From: Myoxocephalus aenaeus
Taxonomy: Eukaryota; Chordata; Actinopteri; Perciformes; Cottidae
Assembly: GCA_038501785.1 (NCBI GenBank)
Contig: JBAMJR010000189.1
Coordinates: forward strand, 5,640,001 to 5,704,000
Length of the DNA stretch: 64,000 nt
Direction: 5' to 3'
Shown here: positions 43,405 through 55,216 of the stretch, piece by piece
Layout: each line of letters opens with the position of its first letter
How positions within the stretch are numbered: the first letter of the stretch is position 1
The notes under the pieces: model-generated
Database searches by the model: none
What the model was told of the DNA's origin: nothing
The model's input: the letters and a program-made list of their open reading frames with translations, nothing else
Program-made: the position numbers and the translations under genes

Positions 43405-43904
43405 ATGCTGCGCTCACAACAAAAGCGTTGGGAAGGTTACTCGCGCCTAAAAGGGGGCGTGGCTTATCTCCGTAAAAACAGTTAACGTTTCCGCCATCCA
43501 CCATGGGAATAACCACTAGTTCTGCTTTATACTTGTTGTGTAAATTCCACATACGTCGGAACATCAAACTCCATCGTGTCGGAGTTCATAATATTATCCG
43601 TAGTCCCACAACAGCGTCTGAATGACGGACGCTACCAGCGCTACTTCAGGCCGGACCAGCAGCAGTTTGATTCAGCAACGGCAGGACGGCGGTGATGACA
43701 GGCGGAGCTTCACTCAGCGTCACGGAAAAATTTCGGCAGAGTCGAAAAATTTCAACTCGCGGGAATTCACGCCGCGTCAAACAAGTCATTTGCGCCGCCT
43801 GGCGGAAAATTTGCTTTTTCACAACCATTCACATCTGTGCATTGACTTTGCATGTAATCTACTCGCGCGTCAAATTTGCAACGCTTTTGGTGTGAACACA
43901 GCAT
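43405..43904. mobile_element. Possible DNA element with 26-bp imperfect TIRs
   Basis: ATGCTGCGCTCACAACAAAA at 43,405 and its counterpart CAACGCTTTTGGTGTGAACA at 43,879 form imperfect inverted ends. Inside, repeated GCGCGTCAAAT/GAATTCACGC-type words fit a common fish MITE. The open frame 43,622-44,044 crosses the end and has no domain. The target duplication is unclear. Confidence 0.5.
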
Positions 43905-45530
43905 CAGAGACATCGGAAACTTTCCTCACACAGGAAGTCAAAGCTGTGAGTTTGATCTCGTCCGGTTGTTCGTCGTACGGATACGAAGCCACGACAACGT
44001 GTCTACAACCTGAGTGTCAGGTGAGAGTTTCGTGGAGAAGTTAACTAACAAACGTAGCTTAAGCTACACAACAAACATTCTTTTAACTCGAACTGTGATC
44101 GTAAATTAGCGCGCAATCATAACCTTACGTTACTGAAGTAAGCAAATTACTCGTCAAATAAATCAACGTTAGATCCACCCACCTCCCTGTGTGGGATTTA
44201 GTGGTTCATATACCTCCTTGTTCATAATTACCTGCATAACATAAATGATTTCGTTGGATATCTTATTTTTCGTAAGAATGGCTGCGAACGCTGGACGGGA
44301 CCCGCCTTCTCCGTTTTATTGTTCTCGTCAGTAAGTTATTTCCAAAAGGTTTCTAGCAAAGTGTCATGTAATCTGCTTTTATTATAAGGAAAATAACCTA
44401 AAGCCATTTTAATTAAGTAATCTTTTATTACTAAATGCTTTGTAGTATCGGACACTCTTTCTCTTTATTTAATACTTGTAATAATTTGGGCTTCATTCTC
44501 CACTCAACAAAACATATCGGGTGACACGTGTTTTCAGGAAATTCATTTTTTTTAAATGAATGAATCTTCAATAAACCTTCTTTGAAATATGAAGACAATG
44601 CTACAATATATGTATGTTTTGATAGTCAATAACATCAGTGTGGAGCTACAGAAACACTGAAATACAGACATTCAACAGCAACTGTGTTCCTAAAAACAAA
44701 GCAGACATCACGTCTCATGAAGTAAAAATGACATTTCCCGTCTCTTTCCTCCAGCGGCTGTCAAACCTCCTCTGCATCCCGTCAGCAGCGGTTCTCAACC
44801 TCGGTCTCCGCTTTTGTTCTCGTTTGTGAAAAACTAACATCTGTTCACCTTTAAGGTACTCCAGATATTCAGGGTCACGCCACGAGTCAATTTATTTCCC
44901 ATTTGCCTTCAATGGCAGGAAATTGGATGCTGTCCTCGACTGCAGCTATTTTTAAGCCCTGCTCATGCCCTCAGACGGATCTTTGGAACGTCCAGAAGAA
45001 GCGTTAATGCATTTTTCTGTCCCTCCTACAAAGTGATGAACCTATTAAGCTGCAGATCTCCCACCTTTCAAGACGTCTTTCTCTCCTCCTTCTGGGACAC
45101 GACTTTGATTAATATCCTCTTCAGCGTCTCTGATAAAAACCTCCACTTGTTCACACCAGAGTGTTGGCCTTGTGAAAATCACAGGATTCGTAAAACCTGG
45201 ATGTTTCTCACACAAAAGATGCATTTCACGTATATGTTTCATATCAGCCCCTTTTTGTATTGCCCAAAATCACACATTTGCCTCAGAGTGTGTACAACGT
45301 GTGTACACACTCAGCTGCAGTTTAACGGTGTGAAGAAGTTGTTTGGGTTTAGGAAACCGAAATACTGGTCGAGGTTACAAAAAAGATTGCGTTTGCGTTC
45401 AAATGAAAAGCAACGAAACACAACAATGGACTTTTTACGTAATATAAAAATAATTTTTACTGTCATAATGTAGCTAACATAAATAACAACCCATAACGGA
45501 CTTTCTTAGTTAACATAACAAGCATAACAA
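43905..45530. other. Unassigned, low-repeat stretch
   Basis: No repeat family or TIR is recognised from 43,910 to 45,530. Open frames (for example 45,033-45,473) have no known domain. Possibly unique host DNA. Confidence 0.45.
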
Positions 45531-45539
45531 CATGACAAC

Positions 45540-45830
45540 ACAACTACACAGTACAATTGACAGTGCTAATGCAACACTTAAAGAGTCAAATTTAACACTA
45601 GGTCAGTGGACATATGGTCCCTATCTACAGAGTGTTAAAGTTACACTGAACATAGTGTTAACATTTCAGAGTCAATTCAACTCTGGTAAGAGTTACTATT
45701 TTACACTACACTGAGAAGTGTTACTCAGATTTTACACTAGGATGTAAATAAATAACACTTGTAACTAGTGTTATTTACATTTGACACTAAGACTCAAATA
45801 TTACTCTTCATTAGCGTTAGACCTACTTAA
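45540..45830. repeat. AGTGTTA-rich repeat (MITE-like)
   Basis: Many AGTGTTA and TAACACT words in both directions, including a local inverted repeat AATAACACTTGTAACTAGTGTTATT at 45,751-45,775 (arms AATAACACT/AGTGTTATT). It looks like a short palindromic MITE; ends are not defined. Confidence 0.5.
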
Positions 45831-45834
45831 CTGT

Positions 45835-48195
45835 TATTCACAGAAAAGATTTTAAATGCACTCCCATCTTACATAGTACCGCAACTTTACATCTTTTGAA
45901 CATCTTGGGTTTATGGTCAACTCAAAAACACCTGTCATTTTAATAATCTACAGGCCGGCAAAGCCGAAAAGTATTTTTATCCACGAGTTTGCCGAATCAT
46001 TAGCTTATTTTATGTCACAGTATGACAAAATTCTTATTTTAGGTGATTTTAACATACATGTGTGCTGCCCATCTCAGACTCTTGTCAAAGATTTTAGGGA
46101 TACTTTGGAATCTTTTAACCTCACTCAGGCAATACAACAACCTACACATTCAAAGGGTCATATCCTTAACGTCGTCCTGTACAATGGTCTCAGCCCTGAA
46201 AACTTTAAAATTAAGGATATCTGTGTGTCTGATCACAAAGCACTTTTATTTTATGGTTTTATCCCAACCTCCCACAAATCTCAGTCCACCTGCCCGTTGC
46301 CAGGTTTTTAACTCCATGTCTGCTAGTATATTTTCAGAGCGTTTTAATGCTACTTCTTTAATTGCTTTTAATCCACTTTCTGATACAGAGGAGCTGGTCT
46401 CCCTTTTTAATCACACCTGTCAGACTGTCCTGGACTCTGTTGCTCCCTACAAGGTCAAAAAATCAAATAGAACACCACAGCCCTGGATAAATGAATCCAC
46501 TCAAGAACTCGAGAGACTGTAGGAGAAATGAAAGAAAATGGAAAAAAACTGGCCTACATGTATTTTACGAGATTTGGAAAGATGCAATGCAGAATTACCA
46601 AAAGGCAGTTAAAGAAGCAAGAGCTTCATTCTTCTCCAACTTAATTTGAGATAATCACTCGAACCCCAGAGTTTTATTCAAGGTCATAGACTCTGTCATA
46701 AACCCCTCCCCCTGTCAATTTACTGAGGCCTCACAAGAGATGTGTGAGAAGTTCTTAAATTATTTTATTGATAAAGTAAAGGAAATAAGACTACAAATTA
46801 CCCCCCCAAATCGTGTTTTACATGCCAGTAGGGACATACAAAGCTATTTTAGTAATTTTGAACCTGTATCGCTGTCCTCTTTATCTGAAATCATATCTCA
46901 CATGAAATCAACCACGTGCCGCCTTGATTTTATTCCCACTAAATTTCTTAAAGAGGTTATCGGCACTGTAGGGCCTAGTATTTTACAGATTTTTACCCTA
47001 TTACATGGCACCTACCCATCTATTTTTAAACATGCTATGGTCCAACCTCTTTTAAAGAAACCTAAGCTCGATCCCTCAGTTTTATCCAATTTTAGGCCAA
47101 TTTCTAAACTTTAATTTTTATCAAAAGTTTTAGAAAAAGTGGTTTCAACCCAACTCTTAGCTTTTATGAACCACAACAACATCTTTGAAAAATTTCAGTC
47201 AGGTTTTAGAGCACTACATAGCACAGAAACTGCCCTCCTCAAGGTAACTAACGATCTCCTTTTAACAGCAGACAGAGGGGAGAGCGCAGTTTTAATTCTT
47301 TTAGATATTATTCAACTCCCCAAACAATAACACTAGCCTCATTCAGAGTGAACTTGGTCCCCTGTCTGCCTATATAAAACCTGTTGCAAGAAACCTGGGA
47401 GTAATTTTCGACACTCAACTAAACTTCAAACCACAGATTTAAAAAACCGTCCAGTCCTGCTTTTTTCAATTACGAACCATCTCCAGAATCAGACCCATAC
47501 TGTCACACTCTGATCTGGAAAAAGTCATCCATGCACTCATTTTCTCAAGACTAGATTACTGCAACTCACTCCTCTCTGGCATTACCCACCAATCCATCTC
47601 CTGCCTCCAACTAGTCCAGAATGCAGCAGCTAGGCTTCTTACTGGTTTTAAAAGACGACATCACATTACTCCAGTTCTGGCTTCTCTCCACTGGCTCCCG
47701 GTTGGTTTTAGAATTGATTTTATTGATCACTTTTAAGGCCTGCCTGGGTCTGGCCCCGAGCTATCATCGACATGCTAACTCCATACGAGCCAACTTGCAG
47801 CCTTAGATCCTCCAGTGGGGCCCTCCTGGCCGTTCCGAAGTCGAGGCTTAAATCAAAGGGTGACCATGCTTTTGCCATCAGGGCCCCTCAACTTTGGAAC
47901 GACCTACCGGAGGAGATAAGGCTGGCAGAATCAATAACTTCTTTTAAATCACTTCTTAAAACCCATTTTTATAGAATTGCTTTTAAGTGAGGTCGTCCTT
48001 TTATGATCCATTATGCTGTTCTTTTGTTCCCCTGGTTTTGTTTGTATATTTTATTTATTTGTCTGTTTTGATTATTGTAGTATTCATTGCCTATGGTCCT
48101 TTGTGTTTACCGATATTTAAGTTATGTCTTCTTTGCTTCTATGTAGAGCACTTTGTGAACTTTGTTTTTAAAGGTGCTATATAAATAAAGTTATT
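45835..48195 (+). mobile_element. L2-like LINE, RT core deleted
   Basis: Endonuclease, linker, RT start, C-terminal region and 3' UTR follow in order. The tail has AAAGGTGCTATATAAATAAAG at 48,169-48,189. Near 47,311 the sequence jumps from the beginning of the RT palm (VLILLD) to the segment just after it (LGPLSAYIKPVARNLGV-like residues), so the catalytic part is missing. Confidence 0.85.
45913..47990 (+). pseudogene. L2-like pol remnant
   Basis: Endonuclease: IIYRPAKPKSIF, ILGDFNIHVCCP, SDHKALLF (45,930-46,250). Linker: NHTCQTVLDSVAPYKVKKSN (46,408-46,470). RT start: MKSTTCRLDFIPTKFLKE, QPLLKKPKLDPSVLSNFRPI and FEKFQSGFRALHSTETALL (46,900-47,240). After the deletion: SRLDYCNSL-type residues near 47,550 and the C-terminal KSRLKSKGDHAFAIRAPQLW and LKTHFYRIAFK (to 47,990). 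At least six stops or frameshifts. In active L2 this protein nicks the target and copies the RNA. Confidence 0.85.
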
Positions 48196-48398
48196 ATAAT
48201 ATTCATGAAATATGAAATGATCTTGAAGAAATTACTGTAAATACAAAGATTTACATTGTTTTTTTAAATGAGGCAATCCCCAAAGGAAGCTCACAGCAAA
48301 CAATTTACACATCAACTTACCTGTTTGGCATCTTGATGCTCCTTCTGCCTTCTTCTGGAAGGGTTGACGTATCCTCAGCAGCCTGAGAGGTGCAGCAT
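48196..48398. other. Short unassigned stretch
   Basis: No feature seen between the L2 tail and the foldback terminus. Confidence 0.5.
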
Positions 48399-49399
48399 TA
48401 TGGGGTTAGTTCAGTCTCATTTATGACAAATGCACACAGAAAGATTCACAAATGCACACTGAACAATTCACAAATATATTCGATTTACAAATGCACACAG
48501 AAGGGTTTACAAATACATTCCAATGATTTATATAAATGTAAAAAAAAATCACAAATATCTTTCTGCATTTGTATGTATTTGTGCATTGATTTTCTATTTC
48601 TTTGTGGATTTGTATGGATTTCTTTGCGGATTGCACTGCATTTCTTTGTGAATAGCTTTACATTTATGAGTGGCTTTTTTTAGACTCCCCTGCTGTGCTT
48701 TGAATTCACAAATGCATTTTTTTCAATATGGACCATCCGTAGCCAATCAGATGTCGCCCTCATTTTCAACCAATGACATGAGTGGGTAGGGGAGGGGGGA
48801 GCGTTACAGTTACGGAATTTGCGCAGGTGAAGTGAGAAGTCAAACAATGGCGTCTGGTAAACACATCCAACATCTTAACTGTACCCTTTACAGCCCAAAG
48901 TGCCAATCTTAAGATGTTTGTGTTCAGAACACATCCATATCAGTCAGTATTTTGATAACCGGATGTTGTGTCACGTGGCTGTTTCCGCCTGTTTGAAAAT
49001 GTTTCATGTCAGTGTCTGCTGCAGCTGATTTGACCACGGAGACCCGGGTGTCTGCTGAGTTGACTGCAGTGTTATACTGCACTAGATGGAGTTCACCCCC
49101 CACTTTGGGCCGACTCAGAGAAGACCAGACCCGGCGCGAAGGAGGCCGTTACTGGCCTCATACCGACGGGTCGTCGCGTCCGGTCTTCAGAGAAGTGGCG
49201 GAAATAGAATAATCAATGCAACATACGAATGCAGAAATATATGTGATTTTTTTTTTTTACATTTATATAAATCATTGGAATGTATTTGTAAACCCTTCTG
49301 TGTGCATTTGTAAATCGAATATATTAGTGAATTGTTCTGTGCGCATTTGTGAATCTTTCTGGGTGCATTTGTCATTAATGAGACTGAACTAACCCCATA
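48399..49399. mobile_element. Second foldback element, 1.0 kb
   Basis: Outer arms of about 190 bp (48,399-48,580 and 49,219-49,399) are inverted copies, starting TATGGGGTTAGTTCAGTCTC. The core (about 48,860-49,195) is homologous to the central part of the foldback at 33,213-34,672 (shared CATCTTAACTGTA, TCAGTCAGTATTTTGATAAC-like and GACTCAGAGAAGACC pieces). No target duplication was resolved and no protein is coded. Confidence 0.8.
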
Positions 49400-50919
49400 C
49401 TGCACTGCAGCTATAAACACACATTAAAGAAGACTGAATGTCAGTAGACAGCAATATAACACTCACGTTACTTAAAAAAAAAAGATAATTCAGTTCAACT
49501 GGACCAAAAAGAAACAATTGTATGCAGTAACTGATTCATACGAAACTAATTAGCTTTAAAGTTAATCCCATGCAGTCAAAGGAGCATTTGCAGTATTTGC
49601 TATTTTACTGTCCTCTATGTACATTAAAATACAACACTGTCAATCCTCCACATTGAGCTTTCTTGCCCACATTGTCGAGTTTGATGTTAGCTAGTTAACC
49701 TTATTTTGGCTTAAATGTGCAGCACATTTAAGCTAACCTTCAACTCAGTCATGTTAGCCCTCTGCTATTCAGTATTTCAAGACAAAAAAACAACAACTTC
49801 AGTGTATGTTTTACAACAATATAAAAGGTACTGTAAAAGTCGGGTTCCAAGCCGCTACTACCTTTGGTCAGTGTCCCCGTTAGCTCCCCGCTGTAGCCAG
49901 CTAGTGCTCCGCTAGCTCCCCGACAAGCACCGAAGGTAGCGGGACCAGCCCCGGCTCAACACCCGACTCAGGCAGAGGCGACGCGGCCAGTAGCAGCAGC
50001 AGCGGCCAGTAGCACTAGCGCTGCTGCTAGCTTGCTACAGCGGGGACACTGGGGTTTGTTTTACTCTTGCTGTATTACTCTGAAAGAGTCAATGTACTTT
50101 GACACAGCATTTTTACACTGAAAAGTTTGAATTATTTACACCAACACTGGGCAAGAAATTGATAGTAATTACTCTTGACATTGTTGTAATAACTCTGGAA
50201 GAGTTCATATACTTTGACAATGTAGCTTAAATACTGTGTAGCTTAAATAAATGACAACCGCCCTGAGCAGACGTTCTCGTGTAGCATTCTGCAGCAAATG
50301 CACAGTTTCATACAGGAAATGCACAGCAGTCTCCTGGGTGAAAGTCCTCCTTTCAGTCAACTTTGTAATTCTTATGGTCTTTCTGTCTTACTTCCCTTCT
50401 TCTAATGATTTGAAAGCTAGAACATTAAGTGTGTAGAATTAATGTGACAAGGTAGAAAGAACAGTCACATTAAACAGACAATTAAATACTTTATTAGAAA
50501 GAGCAAACATAACTATTTACAAAAGAGCATGTTGTGTGGAGAGTAAAAGTCTTGGTAGTGAGTGAAATCAAAGTTTCACTGTATAAATAGAAAGTAAGTC
50601 TGTACATGTATGTATTTGTATAATGTATATTTGTAGCACAGCCATCTATAAATGAACCCCTTTCCAGAGGGAGCTCAGTCTAATCCACTCATTACTAAAG
50701 CTGCTTTGATTGACTGAAGTTTCACAGCCCATGAAATTCAATTATTACCTGTCTATCTTTTCTCACCTTGACACAATTATTACATTTAAGAATAATTCCA
50801 GAGGATTTTTTTTTAGGTTAACTAAAAGTTTGAGTTAAAGCTGTGACAGCAAACGTGCCACATAATCATAATATTATATAATCAATTAATAAACTAAATA
50901 AATGGAATCGTCTATGTGT
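49400..50919. other. Mostly unassigned, with a short inverted-repeat block
   Basis: CAGTGTCCCCG at 49,869 and CGGGGACACTG at 50,041 bound a 183-bp block rich in AGCTAGC and CAGCAG words; it may be a small MITE. From 50,060 to 50,240 there are ACTCTGGAAGAGTT-type words. No gene is recognised. Confidence 0.5.
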
Positions 50920-51341
50920 TGTGGCAACCCGGAGGACTTGGAGGCAAGATTCAACAATAAACGGGAGACTCAGACAGTAGGACTTTTAACAAAGTGTCTT
51001 TTAATAAATAGGTGTGGGGTAAAGGGGGATGGGGTTAAACTCAACAAAAGATGCCTCCCAGTCGGGGTCTTTGTCTTCGGCCTCACACAACGCTTTCTTT
51101 GCCCTGTGTGGGCAGATCAGAGGAGAGCGGTGAGTACAAGGGTTTAACTCACGGCCGTTGCGGCTCCTCTCCAGAGCTTCGGGGGATCCTCCTAGCCTCC
51201 TGTCCAGTCGGTCTCTCTTCTCTCTTTCCCCTTGTTGCTTCCCAGCTCTGAGAATATATGCTCCCTCTAATTACCTGATGGGCTGCAGGTGTGTCCAATA
51301 CCATGTGCCGATTGGCTGCGGCACCTGCACTGGGCAGTACA
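50920..51341 (-). repeat. 3' LTR of the Gypsy-like element
   Basis: On the minus strand it starts TGTACTGCCCAGTG and ends GGGTTGCCACA, 422 bp. It carries TATA-like ATATATTCTCAGAG (about 51,250) and AATAAA-type signals in the other orientation near 51,003. Confidence 0.85.
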
Positions 51342-51350
51342 TTCCCTCGA

Positions 51351-52330
51351 TCACCTCCCCCAACCTGAGCTTGGGGATCCGCCCCCTGCACTCTGTCTGC
51401 TCCTCCTTTCCTCCTGGTTTGCCACACACCCCCTCCACCAGCTCCAGGTGGCAGCTGGGAGAGTCAACCAACCAGCATTCAGCTCTCCATGGGCTTTTCC
51501 AGATCTGTGCTCAACAGAAAAATCAAAGTTTTGCAACTCCAAGAACCACCGTGTAACCCGTGCATTAGTGTTCTTGGCTGTTGACATCCATTTTAATGGT
51601 GCATGATCCGTTACTAGGGTGAATTTTCTGCCCAGGAGGTAATATCGCAGCTTGGTTAGGGCCCATTTAATTGGCAGACATTCATTCTCTACAGTTGAAT
51701 AGTTAATTTTGTGTTTTAGAAACTTACAGCTAATATGTCACTGAGTGTTCCTCCCCTCCCCTGGGACAGCACAGCTCCCTCCCAATAGTGTAGCCGAGGT
51801 ACTGTGCCTCTTCTAGACCAATGTGGCACTTTTTGGGATTGGCAGTCAGGCCAGCTTGCCGTAGGCTTCCCAAAACAGCTCTGGAAGGTGGCTGGCGCTC
51901 CATGGACACCGAAGGGCAGGACTTTGTAGTGATACAGGCCTTCCGGGGTAGCAAAAGCAGTCTTTTCCTTGGCTCTTTCTGTGAGGAGAACCTGCCAGTA
52001 ACCCTTGGTGGGATCGAGAGTGGACACAAACTGGGCTGGGCCTAGTCGCTCGATCAATTCATCTACTCTCGGCATAGGGTAGGCATCAAATTTAGAGATT
52101 TCATTAACTTTCCTAAAGTCATTACAGAATCTATCAGTGCCATCCGGTTTGGGAGTCAGAACAATTGGGCTGGACCAGGCACTATGAAACTCCTCAATAA
52201 CCCCCATTTCCAACATATTTCTCACCTCTTCTTTGATGGTGTCCCTTTTTGCCTCTGGGATGCGATAGGGCCGAAGCCTCACCTTCTTTCCTGGCTTGAT
52301 TGGTGCGTCTAGGTAGGTCAGAAAACACAT
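51351..52330 (-). pseudogene. Gypsy-like pol remnant (RT and RNase H end)
   Basis: The frame 52,330-51,716 has the Gypsy RT blocks in order: RPYRIPEAKRDTIKEEVRNM, GVIEEFHSAWSSPIVLTPKP, FCNDFRKVNEISKFDAYPMP, FVSTLDPTKGYWQ, KTAFATPEGLYHYKVLPFG and GAPATFQ. It breaks before the catalytic YLDD-type box. Frame 51,587-51,351 has ARVTRWFLELQNFDFSVEHR and SGKAHGELNAG, the end of RNase H. The region between them is mostly deleted, and no integrase is present. Confidence 0.9.
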
Positions 52331-52603
52331 CCTTGAACTGGCTGGTCAGTTCTGTGGTGGAAATTAATAGTTTCCTTGTGAGAAATCAACCGTACTTTGA
52401 GCAAGTTAGTCTTTGAACAATTTATTACAAGATAAGATATAAAAGAATATAACAAGGTTACAAGTCAATCACACATGAGCCATAGTACAGACAGGAGTCA
52501 TGTAAACATTCAGCTGAATGGTTCAGAAGGTTCCATCCACCTCCAGTGAGAATGATAGAAGTTCTGACAAAGTTTAACAGCAAGCTGAAGCGTTAATATA
52601 CTC

Positions 52604-53490
52604 TCAGTAACCCCCCCCCCCTCCTCCCCCCCAATTCCACGCTAAATGACCTTCTTGGCCACAGGTGAAGTACTTCCGGCAGTCCTGATTCACGAGGGGG
52701 CGACGTTGGGGTGGTGGCCTGGACTGCGCAACCTGGGGAATCTGGCCGCGGGGTGGTGTCTCCAGGCCTCCCTTCCTCAACCTTGGCTCTTGCCGACTGC
52801 GCCTCATCAACTCCACTGTGGGTGGTTTTCCAATAGTTCCACTAGGTCATCCACTGTCTTTGGGCTGCTTCGGGAGGCATGTAGTTTGGCATCCCCTGGC
52901 AGTGCTCTAACACAATGGTCCATTACAACTCTGTCCAGGGCTGGGGGTCCATCTCCCGTGGTTAACCAACTGTGTTTCAGCCGCATAAGGGTCGCAACCT
53001 GCGGCCGCACTGGGGCAGTAGCGTCATATGACCAGGAGTGGAACTGTTGCGCCCTTGTCTGGAGGTTGTGACCATAATGGGCTCAGATGGCTGCTTTTAA
53101 TGCCTCATAATTGTTCACTTCGGCAAGGGAGAGGTCCCGACAGGGTTTTTGCGCTTCACCTGTCAAAAAAGGGGCAAGTAGACCTGCCCACTCTGCTTCA
53201 GGCCAACGCTCCCTCTTTGCAGTTCTTTCAAAAACCTCTAGGTAGGCTTCAATGTCATCTTCCCCAGTCTGCTCGGTGAGCACTTTACTGGGTTGTGTAG
53301 GCTTCTCTGGTTTTATCAGATGCTGACCCAGAGGTCATCGCGTCCTGTAACGCTCTAAGGCTCTGGGCCTGCTGAGTTTGGTTCTGTATCAGCTGAGCTA
53401 GTGTGTTCTCCATAGCACTGAGTGTCTTCCTCTCTGAGTACCTATTTTATTGTGAATCTTTAGCGACGGATTGCTGTGCCTGCATTCTCC
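52604..53490 (-). pseudogene. Gypsy-like gag remnant
   Basis: Minus-strand pieces read DDIEAYLEVFERTAKRERWP and EWAGLLAPFLTGEAQK (53,283-53,083), then DRVVMDHCVRALPGDAKLHA and SPKTVDDLVELLE (53,010-52,807), then a knuckle CRKYFTCGQEGHLAWNW (52,660-52,604) whose last Cys is lost. The middle part resembles a SCAN-like capsid C-terminal fold, as known for some vertebrate Gypsy elements. Three frames are involved. Confidence 0.8.
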
Positions 53491-53496
53491 ACCAAA

Positions 53497-53791
53497 TGTG
53501 GCAACCCGGGGGACTTGGAGGCAAGATTCAACAATAAAACGGGAGACTCAGACAGTAGGACTTTAACAAAAAAGTGTCTTTTAATAAATAGGTGTGGGGT
53601 AAAGGGGGATGGGGTTAAACTCAACAAAAGATTCCTCCCAGTCGGGGTCTTTGGTCTTCGGCCTCACACGACGCTTCCTTTGCCCTGTGTGGGCAGATCA
53701 GAGGAGAGAGGTGAGTACAAGGGTTTAACTCACGTCCGTTGCGGCTCCTCTCCAGAGCTTCAGGGGATCCTCCTAGCCTCCTGTCCAGTCG
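53497..53791 (-). repeat. 5' LTR, truncated
   Basis: About 95% identical by eye to 50,920-51,215. It stops at GTCCAGTCG where the other LTR continues, so the element's upstream end is lost. Confidence 0.9.
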
Positions 53792-54600
53792 AGGAGCGAG
53801 GAGCTAGGAGGGAAATCGGAGGAGTCATGATCGAGGAGCCCCGAGAGCAGGCTTCCAGGAAGTGTTTTAACGCTGGACACGCCCCCTCACTGTTCATCTG
53901 TTATTTGATTGGACGCTGCAGCTGAGCGGACTGATCGCTGGAGTTTCATACCAGAGTGAAGACGATCACAGATTAAACTTAAGTTATATATTATATCTGT
54001 TTTCTTATCCACCATCTGGTTAAAATATGTACATTGTAGGTCTGAACAACAAAAGGACCACAAACAACTGTCTTCAAAGATTTGATCTGTTGTTTCCCTC
54101 AATAACTTTTATTATGTATGTAATTAAAATCAGAGAGAGGAAACACTTTTTACAACAAGTATTGAAGAGAAACTATATTTATATTGTGGGTTATTTATAT
54201 TATATATGTATTATATATTTATATTATTATAATGATGTGACAATCAGAATTTCAAAACATACCGACGTAAATAAATAAATAAGACGCATTCCGCCGGTAG
54301 AAATCGATCGTGCGCACGACATAGAACACAGTATATAACTACTCAATGCAGTTTATTAAACGGTAACAGACGACAGAGAAAACATCTCCACTCTGACATT
54401 CATGATAACTTTGTCTTTATTAATATTAGTAGTAGTTTAACACCATTAAATCAACTGAAAACATACAATAATTTTTATCAATATTTTAAGTGCATTTTTA
54501 TTGGAATGTTCACTAAAAACTCTCCGGACAAAACTCTTGCTTGGAGCAAGGTATAGCAAATCTCATGTCATTCAGAAATTGTTTATTTTATGTAGAGGTG
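53792..54600. other. Unassigned stretch
   Basis: AT-rich from 54,000 on. The segment 54,290-54,600 precedes the Harbinger transposase fragment but shows no terminal repeat. No gene is recognised. Confidence 0.45.
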
Positions 54601-54629
54601 ATGCACTATTGTACATATCATATAGGTCA

Positions 54630-54992
54630 CTACAATGGACTCCTAATTGGAGACAGGGGTTATGCCTGCAAGCCCTACCTCATGACCCCCCTATGCAGAG
54701 CCAGCACCAGGCCCTCAAGCCCGTTTCAACGGGGCTCTTGCTTGAACGGATTGAAATGACCTTCGGCCAACTGAAGGCCAGATTCACATGTCTGCGGGGG
54801 CTGCGGGTGGCACCAGACAGGGCATGTGACATCACTGTGGCATGTGCAGTGCTCCACAATGTGGCTACAATCAGGAAGGAGAGGGTCCCTGTTATCATGG
54901 ACCAACCTGAGGATGACGTAGAGCCAGTCCACTTGGATGACCAGACCGGACCGGCTGCAAGGGACAGAATTGCCCACCATCATTTTAGTTAG
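54630..54992 (+). pseudogene. Harbinger (HARBI1-type) transposase, C-terminal part
   Basis: Frame 1 codes GLLIGDRGYACKPYLMTPL, which includes the second catalytic Asp (GDxGY motif). After a shift near 54,735 another frame codes RIEMTFGQLKARFTCLRGLR with the catalytic Glu, then VACAVLHNVATI and the end AARDRIAHHHFS, stopping at 54,990-54,992. Roughly the last third of a 350-residue transposase is present. The first Asp and the N-terminal helix-turn-helix are absent, so it is not functional. It converges on the Myb-like gene. Confidence 0.9.
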
Positions 54993-55216
54993 GTGTTCAG
55001 ATAACTTTGGGTAATGTTGGACTCATTTCATGTTTTTCTCTTTACGTTTGCATGTTTCATTTATATGGTTAATGGGTCATGGTTTGCCACCCTCTTTGCG
55101 ATTCTGAATAAAGGAACATGTTAAAGAATAATTAAAGACATTCATGTTGTTTGAAAAAAATGCCTTTATTTGTCATCCTGTAAATGAAGAAATAAGAATT
55201 TCAGTTGAATTACAAT

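Larger units (their letters stand above)
50920..53791 (-). mobile_element. Gypsy-like LTR retrotransposon, internally deleted
   Basis: Two LTR copies (50,920-51,341 and the truncated 53,497-53,791) bound a 2.15-kb interior coded on the minus strand in the order gag, RT, RNase H end. Integrase and protease are missing, and an unrelated piece (about 52,345-52,600) sits between gag and RT. Next to the 5' LTR a primer-binding site candidate reads TTTGGTGGAGAATGCAGGC on the minus strand (53,478-53,496); next to the 3' LTR is a purine-rich tract (51,342-51,370). The copy cannot move on its own. Confidence 0.85.

Noticed and set aside
43622..44044. 140-codon frame as host exon
   Set aside because: It starts inside a MITE-like element, crosses its end and has no known motif.
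52646..53071. 141-codon plus-strand frame
   Set aside because: Antisense shadow of the minus-strand gag.
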